Positions 11,401 to 22,709 of a DNA stretch of 64,000 bases are shown in pieces (within the stretch, counting starts at the first letter, position 1; each line of letters opens with the position of its first letter). The notes beneath the pieces were generated by a model. It was not told the DNA's origin. It did no database searches and saw nothing but the letters and a program-made list of their open reading frames with translations. The stretch comes from Cyprinodon diabolis. Taxonomy: Eukaryota > Chordata > Actinopteri > Cyprinodontiformes > Cyprinodontidae. The stretch is taken from NCBI GenBank assembly GCA_030533445.1, contig JARPUW010000038.1, positions 150,895-214,894 on the forward strand, given 5' to 3'. The position numbers and the translations under genes were made by a program.

Positions 11401-14400
11401 AACAGACAAACCATTAATGATACAGCCATGATCTTTTCTGGCAATCATCTAGAGCTGAAAACTAACAATATAAAGGAGATTTGAGCAGATGTTTTTGGTT
11501 CCAAGCTTCAAATCAGAAGGTTGAGGCCAAAACGCTCTTTTCACAGTGAGATAATGCCATTTTGGCCTCTGGAGTTGTAACAGACAAACCATTAATGATA
11601 CAGCCATGATCTTTTCTGGCAATCATCTAGAGCTGAAAACTAACAATATAAAGTAGATTTGAGCAGATGTTTTTGGTTCCAAGCTTCAAATCAGAAGTTG
11701 ATGCCAAAACGCTCTTTTCACAGTGAGATAATGCCATTTTGGCCTCTGGAGTTGTAACAGACAAACCATTAATGATACAGCCATGATCTTTTCAGGCAAT
11801 CATCTAGAGCTGAAAACTAACAATATAAAGTAGATTTGAGCAGATGTTTTTGGTTCCAAGCTTCAAATCAGAAGTTGAGGCCAAAACGCACTTTTCACAG
11901 TGAGATAATGCCATTTTGGCCTCTGGAGTTGTAACAGACAAACCATTAATGATACAGCCATGATCTTTTCAGGCAATCATCTAGAGCTGAAAACTAACAA
12001 TATAAAGTAGATTTGAGCAGATGTTTTTGGTTCCAAGCTTCAAATCAGAAGTTGAGGCCAAAACGCACTTTTCACAGTGAGATAATGCCATTTTGGCCTC
12101 TGGAGTTGTAACAGACAAACCATTAATGATACAGCCATGATCTTTTCTGGCAATCATCTAGAGCTGAAAACTAACAATATAAAGGAGATTTGAGCAGATG
12201 TTTTTGGTTCCAAGCTTCAAATCAGAAGGTTGAGGCCAAAACGCTCTTTTCACAGTGAGATAATGCCATTTTGGCCTCTGGAGTTGTAACAGACAAACCA
12301 TTAATGATACAGCCATGATCTTTTCTGGCAATCATCTAGAGCTGAAAACTAACAATATAAAGTAGATTTGAGCAGATGTTTTTGGTTCCAAGCTTCAAAT
12401 CAGAAGTTGAGGCCAAAACGCTCTTTTCACAGTGAGATAATGCCATTTTGGCCTCTTGAGTTGTAACAGACAAACCATTAATGATACAGCCATGATCTTT
12501 TCTGGCAATCATCTAGAGCTGAAAACTAACAATATAAAGTAGATTTGAGCAGATGTTTTTGGTTCCAAGCTTCAAATCGTAAGGTTGAGGCCAAAACGCT
12601 CTTTTCACAGTGAGATAATGCCATTTTGGCCTCTGGAGTTGTAACAGACAAACCATTAATGATACAGCCATGATCTTTTCAGGCAATCACCTAGAGCTGA
12701 AAACTAACAATATAAAGTAGATTTGAGCAGATGTTTTTGGTTCCAAGCTTCAAATCAGAAGTTGAGGCCAAAACGCTCTTTTCACAGTGAGATAATGCCA
12801 TTTTGGCCTCTGGAGTTGTAACAGACAAACCATTAATGATACAGCCATGATCTTTTCAGGCAATCACCTAGAGCTGAAAACTAACAATATAAAGTAGATT
12901 TGAGCAGATGTTTTTGGTTCCAAGCTTCAAATCAGAAGTTGAGGCCAAAACGCACTTTTCACAGTGAGATAATGCCATTTTGGCCTCTGGAGTTGTAACA
13001 GACAAACCATTAATGATACAGCCATGATCTTTTCTGGCAATCATCTAGAGCTGAAAACTAACAATATAAAGTAGATTTGAGCAGATGTTTTTGGTTCCAA
13101 GCTTCAAATCAGAAGGTTGAGGCCAAAACGCTCTTTTCACAGTGAGATAATGCCATTTTGGCCTCTGGAGTTGTAACAGACAAACCATTAATGATACAGC
13201 CATGATCTTTTCTGGCAATCATCTAGAGCTGAAAACTAACAATATAAAGTAGATTTGAGCAGATGTTTTTGGTTCCAAGCTTCAAATCAGAAGGTTGAGG
13301 CCAAAACGCTCTTTTCACAGTGAGATAATGCCATTTTGGCCTCTGGAGTTGTAACAGACAAACCATTAATGATACAGCCATGATCTTTTCAGGCAATCAT
13401 CTAGAGCTGAAAACTAACAATATAAAGTAGATTTGAGCAGATGTTTTTGGTTCCAAGCTTCAAAACAGAAGGTTGAGGCCAAAACGCTCTTTTCACAGTG
13501 AGATAATGCCATTTTGGCCTCTGGAGTTGTAACAGACAAACCATTAATGATACAGCCATGATCTTTTCAGGCAATCATCTAGAGCTGAAAACTAACAATA
13601 TAAAGTAGATTTGAGCAGATGTTTTTGGTTCCAAGCTTCAAATCGTAAGGTTGAGGCCAAAACGCTCTTTTCACAGTGAGATAATGCCATTTTGGCCTCT
13701 GGAGTTGTAACAGACAAACCATTAATGATACAGCCATGATGTTTTCAGGCAATCACCTAGAGCTGAAAACTAACAATATAAAGTAGATTTGAGCAGATGT
13801 TTTTGGTTCCAAGCTTCAAATCAGAAGTTGAGGCCAAAACGCTCTTTTCACAGTGAGATAATGCCATTTTGGCCTCTGGAGTTGTAACAGACAAACCATT
13901 AATGATACAGCCATGATCTTTTCTGGCAATCATCTAGAGCTGAAAACTAACAATATAAAGTAGATTTGAGCAGATGTTTTTGGTTCCAAGCTTCAAATCA
14001 GAAGGTTGAGGCCAAAACGCTCTTTTCACAGTGAGATAATGCCATTTTGGCCTCTGGAGTTGTAACAGACAAACCATTAATGATACAGCCATGATCTTTT
14101 CTGGCAATCATCTAGAGCTGAAAACTAACAATATAGAGTAGATTTGAGCAGATGTTTTTGGTTCCAAGCTTCAAATCAGAAGGTTGAGGCCAAAACGCTC
14201 TTTTCACAGTGAGATAATGCCATTTTGGCCTCTGGAGTTGTAACAGACAAACCATTAATGATACAGCCATGATCTTTTCTGGCAATCATCTAGAGCTGAA
14301 AACTAACAATATAAAGTAGATTTGAGCAGATGTTTTTGGTTCCAAGCTTCAAATCAGAAGGTTGAGGCCAAAACGCTCTTTTCACAGTGAGATAATGCCA

Positions 14401-17400
14401 TTTTGGCCTCTGGAGTTGTAACAGACAAACCATTAATGATACAGCCATGATCTTTTCTGGCAATCATCTAGAGCTGAAAACTAACAATATAAAGTAGATT
14501 TGAGAAGATGTTTTTGGTTCCAAGCTTCAAAACAGAAGGTTGAGGCCAAAACGCTCTTTTCACAGTGAGATAATGCCATTTTGGCCTCTGGAGTTGTAAC
14601 AGACAAACCATTAATGATACAGCCATGATCTTTTCAGGCAATCATCTAGAGCTGAAAACTAACAATATAAAGTAGATTTGAGCAGATGTTTTTGGTTCCA
14701 AGCTTCAAATCAGAAGTTGAGGCCAAAACGCACTTTTCACAGTGAGATAATGCCATTTTGGCCTCTGGAGTTGTAACAGACAAACCATTAATGATACAGC
14801 CATGATCTTTTCTGGCAATCATCTAGAGCTGAAAACTAACAATATAAAGGAGATTTGAGCAGATGTTTTTGGTTCCAAGCTTCAAATCAGAAGGTTGAGG
14901 CCAAAACGCTCTTTTCACAGTGAGATAATGCCATTTTGGCCTCTGGAGTTGTAACAGACAAACCATTAATGATACAGCCATGATCTTTTCTGGCAATCAT
15001 CTAGAGCTGAAAACTAACAATATAAAGTAGATTTGAGCAGATGTTTTTGGTTCCAAGCTTCAAATCAGAAGTTGATGCCAAAACGCTCTTTTCACAGTGA
15101 GATAATGCCATTTTGGCCTCTGGAGTTGTAACAGACAAACCATTAATGATACAGCCATGATCTTTTCAGGCAATCATCTAGAGCTGAAAACTAACAATAT
15201 AAAGTAGATTTGAGCAGATGTTTTTGGTTCCAAGCTTCAAATCAGAAGTTGAGGCCAAAACGCACTTTTCACAGTGAGATAATGCCATTTTGGCCTCTGG
15301 AGTTGTAACAGACAAACCATTAATGATACAGCCATGATCTTTTCAGGCAATCATCTAGAGCTGAAAACTAACAATATAAAGTAGATTTGAGCAGATGTTT
15401 TTGGTTCCAAGCTTCAAATCAGAAGTTGAGGCCAAAACGCACTTTTCACAGTGAGATAATGCCATTTTGGCCTCTGGAGTTGTAACAGACAAACCATTAA
15501 TGATACAGCCATGATCTTTTCTGGCAATCATCTAGAGCTGAAAACTAACAATATAAAGGAGATTTGAGCAGATGTTTTTGGTTCCAAGCTTCAAATCAGA
15601 AGGTTGAGGCCAAAACGCTCTTTTCACAGTGAGATAATGCCATTTTGGCCTCTGGAGTTGTAACAGACAAACCATTAATGATACAGCCATGATCTTTTCT
15701 GGCAATCATCTAGAGCTGAAAACTAACAATATAAAGTAGATTTGAGCAGATGTTTTTGGTTCCAAGCTTCAAATCAGAAGTTGAGGCCAAAACGCTCTTT
15801 TCACAGTGAGATAATGCCATTTTGGCCTCTTGAGTTGTAACAGACAAACCATTAATGATACAGCCATGATCTTTTCTGGCAATCATCTAGAGCTGAAAAC
15901 TAACAATATAAAGTAGATTTGAGCAGATGTTTTTGGTTCCAAGCTTCAAATCGTAAGGTTGAGGCCAAAACGCTCTTTTCACAGTGAGATAATGCCATTT
16001 TGGCCTCTGGAGTTGTAACAGACAAACCATTAATGATACAGCCATGATCTTTTCAGGCAATCACCTAGAGCTGAAAACTAACAATATAAAGTAGATTTGA
16101 GCAGATGTTTTTGGTTCCAAGCTTCAAATCAGAAGTTGAGGCCAAAACGCTCTTTTCACAGTGAGATAATGCCATTTTGGCCTCTTGAGTTGTAACAGAC
16201 AAACCATTAATGATACAGCCATGATCTTTTCTGGCAATCATCTAGAGCTGAAAACTAACAATATAAAGTAGATTTGAGCAGATGTTTTTGGTTCCAAGCT
16301 TCAAATCGTAAGGTTGAGGCCAAAACGCTCTTTTCACAGTGAGATAATGCCATTTTGGCCTCTGGAGTTGTAACAGACAAACCATTAATGATACAGCCAT
16401 GATCTTTTCAGGCAATCACCTAGAGCTGAAAACTAACAATGTAAAGTAGATTTGAGCAGATGTTTTTGGTTCCAAGCTTCAAATCAGAAGTTGAGGCCAA
16501 AACGCTCTTTTCACAGTGAGATAATGCCATTTTGGCCTCTGGAGTTGTAATAGACAAACCATTAATGATACAGCCATGATCTTTTCTGGCAATCACCTAG
16601 AGCTGAAAACTAACAATATAAAGTAGATTTGAGCAGATGTTTTTGGTTCCAAGCTTCAAATCAGAAGGTTGAGGCCAAAACGCTCTTTTCACAGTGAGAT
16701 AATGCCATTTTGGCCTCTGGAGTTGTAACAGACAAACCATTAATGATACAGCCATGATCTTTTCAGGCAATCATCTAGAGCTGAAAACTAACAATATAAA
16801 GTAGATTTGAGCAGATGTTTTTGGTTCCAAGCTTCAAATCAGAAGTTGAGGCCAAAACGCTCTTTTCACAGTGAGATAATGCCATTTTGGCCTCTGGAGT
16901 TGTAACAGACAAACCATTAATGATACAGCCATGATCTTTTCAGGCAATCATCTAGAGCTGAAAACTAACAATATAAAGTAGATTTGAGCAGATGTTTTTG
17001 GTTCCAAGCTTCAAATCAGAAGTTGAGGCCAAAACGCTCTTTTCACAGTGAGATAATGCCATTTTGGCCTCTGGAGTTGTAACAGACAAACCATTAATGA
17101 TACAGCCATGATCTTTTCAGGCAATCACCTAGAGCTGAAAACTAACAATGTAAAGTAGATTTGAGCAGATGTTTTTGGTTCCAAGCTTCAAATCAGAAGT
17201 TGAGGCCAAAACGCACTTTTCACAGTGAGATAATGCCATTTTGGCCTCTGGAGTTGTAACAGACAAACCATTAATGATACAGCCATGATCTTTTCTGGCA
17301 ATCATCTAGAGCTGAAAACTAACAATATAAAGTAGATTTGAGCAGATGTTTTTGGTTCCAAGCTTCAAATCAGAAGGTTGAGGCCAAAACGCTCTTTTCA

Positions 17401-18546
17401 CAGTGAGATAATGCCATTTTGGCCTCTGGAGTTGTAACAGACAAACCATTAATGATACAGCCATGATCTTTTCTGGCAATCATCTAGAGCTGAAAACTAA
17501 CAATATAAAGTAGATTTGAGCAGATGTTTTTGGTTCCAAGCTTCAAATCAGAAGTTGAGGCCAAAACGCTCTTTTCACAGTGAGATAATGCCATTTTGGC
17601 CTCTGGAGTTGTAATAGACAAACCATTAATGATACAGCCATGATCTTTTCTGGCAATCACCTAGAGCTGAAAACTAACAATATAAAGTAGATTTGAGCAG
17701 ATGTTTTTGGTTCCAAGCTTCAAATCAGAAGGTTGAGGCCAAAACGCTCTTTTCACAGTGAGATAATGCCATTTTGGCCTCTGGAGTTGTAACAGACAAA
17801 CCATTAATGATACAGCCATGATCTTTTCAGGCAATCATCTAGAGCTGAAAACTAACAATATAAAGTAGATTTGAGCAGATGTTTTTGGTTCCAAGCTTCA
17901 AATCAGAAGTTGAGGCCAAAACGCTCTTTTCACAGTGAGATAATGCCATTTTGGCCTCTGGAGTTGTAACAGACAAACCATTAATGATACAGCCATGATC
18001 TTTTCTGGCAATCATATAGAGCTGAAAACTAACAATATAAAGTAGATTTGAGCAGATGTTTTTGGTTCCAAGCTTCAAATCAGAAGTTGAGGCCAAAACG
18101 CTCTTTTCACAGTGAGATAATGCCATTTTGGCCTCTGGAGTTGTAACAGACAAACCATTAATGATACAGCCATGATCTTTTCAGGCAATCATCTAGAGCT
18201 GAAAACTAACAATATAAAGTAGATTTGAGCAGATGTTTTTGGTTCCAAGCTTCAAATCAGAAGTTGAGGCCAAAACGCTCTTTTCACAGTGAGATAATGC
18301 CATTTTGGCCTCTGGAGTTGTAACAGACAAACCATTAATGATACAGCCATGATCTTTTCTGGCAATCATCTAGAGCTGAAAACTAACAATATAAAGTAGA
18401 TTTGAGCAGATGTTTTTGGTTCCAAGCTTCAAATCGTAAGGTTGAGGCCAAAACGCTCTTTTCACAGTGAGATAATGCCATTTTGGCCTCTGGAGTTGTA
18501 ACAGACAAACCATTAATGATACAGCCATGATCTTTTCAGGCAATCA

Positions 18547-19612
18547 CCTAGAGCTGAAAACTAACAATATAAAGTAGATTTGAGCAGATGTTTTTGGTTC
18601 CAAGCTTCAAATCAGAAGTTGAGGCCAAAACGCACTTTTCACAGTGAGATAATGCCATTTTGGCCTCTGGAGTTGTAACAGACAAACCATTAATGATACA
18701 GCCATGATCTTTTCTGGCAATCATCTAGAGCTGAAAACTAACAATATAAAGTAGATTTGAGCAGATGTTTTTGGTTCCAAGCTTCAAATCAGAAGGTTGA
18801 GGCCAAAACGCTCTTTTCACAGTGAGATAATGCCATTTTGGCCTCTGGAGTTGTAACAGACAAACCATTAATGATACAGCCATGATCTTTTCTGGCAATC
18901 ATCTAGAGCTGAAAACTAACAATATAAAGTAGATTTGAGCAGATGTTTTTGGTTCCAAGCTTCAAATCAGAAGGTTGAGGCCAAAACGCTCTTTTCACAG
19001 TGAGATAATGCCATTTTGGCCTCTGGAGTTGTAACAGACAAACCATTAATGATACAGCCATGATCTTTTCAGGCAATCACCTAGAGCTGAAAACTAACAA
19101 TATAAAGTAGATTTGAGCAGATGTTTTTGGTTCCAAGCTTCAAATCAGAAGTTGAGGCCAAAACGCACTTTTCACAGTGAGATAATGCCATTTTGGCCTC
19201 TGGAGTTGTAACAGACAAACCATTAATGATACAGCCATGATCTTTTCTGGCAATCATCTAGAGCTGAAAACTAACAATATAAAGTAGATTTGAGCAGATG
19301 TTTTTGGTTCCAAGCTTCAAATCAGAAGGTTGAGGCCAAAACGCTCTTTTCACAGTGAGATAATGCCATTTTGGCCTCTGGAGTTGTAACAGACAAACCA
19401 TTAATGATACAGCCATGATCTTTTCTGGCAATCATCTAGAGCTGAAAACTAACAATATAAAGTAGATTTGAGCAGATGTTTTTGGTTCCAAGCTTCAAAT
19501 CAGAAGGTTGAGGCCAAAACGCTCTTTTCACAGTGAGATAATGCCATTTTGGCCTCTGGAGTTGTAACATACAAACCATTAATGATACAGCCATGATCTT
19601 TTCTGGCAATCA
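18547..19612 (+). repeat. Trimer (533-bp) tandem pair, typical of B-type blocks
   Basis: Two consecutive three-monomer units share one order: a tcAgg/caCcta/acgcAc short monomer, then two tcTgg/acgcTc long monomers. The caCcta sites are at 18,547 and 19,080, 533 bp apart. The same doubled trimer recurs near 23.9-24.9, 30.4-31.5, 40.9-41.9, 50.7-51.7, 56.0-57.0 and 60.6-61.7 kb. In domain A the trimer is single, near 1.67, 8.06 and 9.66 kb, and is followed directly by an aaaAcag monomer. The doubled versus single state is thus a block-type marker. This copy also has a private change, aacaTacaa near 19,570. Confidence 0.8.
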
Positions 19613-20959
19613 TCTAGAGCTGAAAACTAACAATATAAAGTAGATTTGAGCAGATGTTTTTGGTTCCAAGCTTCAAAACAGAAGGTTGAGGCCAAAACGC
19701 TCTTTTCACAGTGAGATAATGCCATTTTGGCCTCTGGAGTTGTAACAGACAAACCATTAATGATACAGCCATGATCTTTTCAGGCAATCATCTAGAGCTG
19801 AAAACTAACAATATAAAGTAGATTTGAGCAGATGTTTTTGGTTCCAAGCTTCAAATCAGAAGTTGAGGCCAAAACGCTCTTTTCACAGTGAGATAATGCC
19901 ATTTTGGCCTCTGGAGTTGTAACAGACAAACCATTAATGATACAGCCATGATCTTTTCTGGCAATCATCTAGAGCTGAAAACTAACAATATAAAGTAGAT
20001 TTGAGCAGATGTTTTTGGTTCCAAGCTTCAAATCAGAAGTTGAGGCCAAAACGCACTTTTCACAGTGAGATAATGCCATTTTGGCCTCTGGAGTTGTAAC
20101 AGACAAACCATTAATGATACAGCCATGATCTTTTCTGGCAATCATATAGAGCTGAAAACTAACAATATAAAGTAGATTTGAGCAGATGTTTTTGGTTCCA
20201 AGCTTCAAATCAGAAGTTGAGGCCAAAACGCTCTTTTCACAGTGAGATAATGCCATTTTGGCCTCTGGAGTTGTAACAGACAAACCATTAATGATACAGC
20301 CATGATCTTTTCAGGCAATCATCTAGAGCTGAAAACTAACAATATAAAGTAGATTTGAGCAGATGTTTTTGGTTCCAAGCTTCAAATCAGAAGTTGAGGC
20401 CAAAACGCTCTTTTCACAGTGAGATAATGCCATTTTGGCCTCTGGAGTTGTAACAGACAAACCATTAATGATACAGCCATGATCTTTTCTGGCAATCATC
20501 TAGAGCTGAAAACTAACAATATAAAGTAGATTTGAGCAGATGTTTTTGGTTCCAAGCTTCAAATCGTAAGGTTGAGGCCAAAACGCTCTTTTCACAGTGA
20601 GATAATGCCATTTTGGCCTCTGGAGTTGTAACAGACAAACCATTAATGATACAGCCATGATCTTTTCAGGCAATCACCTAGAGCTGAAAACTAACAATAT
20701 AAAGTAGATTTGAGCAGATGTTTTTGGTTCCAAGCTTCAAATCAGAAGTTGAGGCCAAAACGCACTTTTCACAGTGAGATAATGCCATTTTGGCCTCTGG
20801 AGTTGTAACAGACAAACCATTAATGATACAGCCATGATCTTTTCTGGCAATCATCTAGAGCTGAAAACTAACAATATAAAGTAGATTTGAGCAGATGTTT
20901 TTGGTTCCAAGCTTCAAATCAGAAGGTTGAGGCCAAAACGCTCTTTTCACAGTGAGATA

Positions 20960-22700
20960 ATTCCATTTTGGCCTCTGGAGTTGTAACAGACAAACCATTA
21001 ATGATACAGCCATGATCTTTTCTGGCAATCATCTAGTGCTGAAAACTAACAATATAAAGTAGATTTGAGCAGATGTTTTTGGTTCCAAGCTTCAAAACAG
21101 AAGTTGAGGCCAAAACGCTCTTTTCACAGTGAGATAATGCCATTTTGGCCTCTGGAGTTGTAACAGACAAACCATTAATGATACAGCCATGATCTTTTCT
21201 GGCAATCATCTAGAGCTGAAGACTAACAATATAAAGTAGATTTGAGCAGATGTTTTTGGTTACAAGCTTCAAAACAGAAGGTTGAGGCCAAAACGCTCTT
21301 TTCACAGTGAGATAATGCCATTTTGGCCTCTGGAGTTGTAACAGACAAACCATTAATGATACAGCCATGATCTTTTCTGGCAATCATCTAGAGCTGAAAA
21401 CTAACAATATAAAGGAGATTTGAGCAGATGTTTTTGGTTCCAAGCTTCAAATCAGAAGTTGAGGCCAAAACGCTCTTTTCACAGTGAGATAATGCCATTT
21501 TGGCCTCTTGAGTTGTAACAGACAAACCATTAATGATACAGCCATGATCTTTTCTGGCAATCATCTAGAGCTGAAAACTAACAATATAAAGTAGATTTGA
21601 GCAGATGTTTTTGGTTCCAAGCTTCAAATCGTAAGGTTGAGGCCAAAACGCTCTTTTCACAGTGAGATAATGCCATTTTGGCCTCTGGAGTTGTAACAGA
21701 CAAACCATTAATGATACAGCCATGATCTTTTCAGGCAATCACCTAGAGCTGAAAACTAACAATATAAAGTAGATTTGAGCAGATGTTTTTGGTTCCAAGC
21801 TTCAAATCAGAAGTTGAGGCCAAAACGCTCTTTTCACAGTGAGATAATGCCATTTTGGCCTCTGGAGTTGTAACAGACAAACCATTAATGATACAGCCAT
21901 GATCTTTTCTGGCAATCATCTAGAGCTGAAAACTAACAATATAAAGTAGATTTGAGCAGATGTTTTTGGTTCCAAGCTTCAAATCAGAAGGTTGAGGCCA
22001 AAACGCTCTTTTCACAGTGAGATAATGCCATTTTGGCCTCTGGAGTTGTAACAGACAAACCATTAATGATACAGCCATGATCTTTTCTGGCAATCATCTA
22101 GAGCTGAAAACTAACAATATAGAGTAGATTTGAGCAGATGTTTTTGGTTCCAAGCTTCAAATCAGAAGGTTGAGGCCAAAACGCTCTTTTCACAGTGAGA
22201 TAATGCCATTTTGGCCTCTGGAGTTGTAACAGACAAACCATTAATGATACAGCCATGATCTTTTCTGGCAATCATCTAGAGCTGAAAACTAACAATATAA
22301 AGTAGATTTGAGCAGATGTTTTTGGTTCCAAGCTTCAAAACAGAAGTTGAGGCCAAAACGCTCTTTTCACAGTGAGATAATGCCATTTTGGCCTCTGGAG
22401 TTGTAACAGACAAACCATTAATGATACAGCCATGATCTTTTCTGGCAATCATCTAGAGCTGAAGACTAACAATATAAAGTAGATTTGAGCAGATGTTTTT
22501 GGTTACAAGCTTCAAAACAGAAGGTTGAGGCCAAAACGCTCTTTTCACAGTGAGATAATGCCATTTTGGCCTCTGGAGTTGTAACAGACAAACCATTAAT
22601 GATACAGCCATGATCTTTTCTGGCAATCATCTAGAGCTGAAAACTAACAATATAAAGGAGATTTGAGCAGATGTTTTTGGTTCCAAGCTTCAAATCAGAA
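20960..22700 (+). repeat. Seven-monomer (1243-bp) subunit marked by gaaGact/ggttAcaag
   Basis: The paired changes gaaGact and ggttAcaag sit in the same monomer, followed by an aaaAcag long unit and an aaagGag unit. The pair occurs at 21,221 and 22,464 (1243 bp apart), at 26,545, 27,788 and 29,032 (1243 and 1244), and at 33,113, 34,356 and 35,244 (1243 and 888). Copy number is two, three and three in the successive long units. This is direct evidence of subunit expansion inside a larger repeat. Within the window this marker set is confined to domain B. Confidence 0.85.
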
Positions 22701-22709
22701 GTTGAGGCC

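Larger units (their letters stand above)
1..16300 (+). repeat. Domain A: layered higher-order repeats marked by gatGtt
   Basis: This stretch of about 92 monomers is set apart by the private variant gatGtt, at 953, 6282, 8945 and 13,741 only, and by the absence of catAta, gtaaTa (before 16,551) and gaaGact. Several exact offsets coexist. At 5329 bp: 461 to 5790, 851 to 6180, 953 to 6282, 1343 to 6672. At 7992 bp: 851 to 8843, 1343 to 9335, 2451 to 10,443, 3139 to 11,131, 3710 to 11,702. At 4796 bp: 7777 to 12,573, 8843 to 13,639, 9335 to 14,131. At 3374 bp: 11,131 to 14,505 and 12,573 to 15,947. No single unit tiles the domain; it reads as successive overlapping duplications. The right edge is placed where B-type markers begin. 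Confidence 0.75.

Noticed and set aside
17839..18153. 104-codon minus-strand reading frame, and nine copies at 19,969, 23,163, 25,293, 29,731, 31,861, 40,203, 49,967, 55,293 and 59,910
   Set aside because: It is two satellite monomers read through after loss of a TGA and a TAG. The start is TTG (caa on the plus strand), not ATG. The product is an internal 59-residue repeat with no known domain, and it appears only where the two variants coincide.
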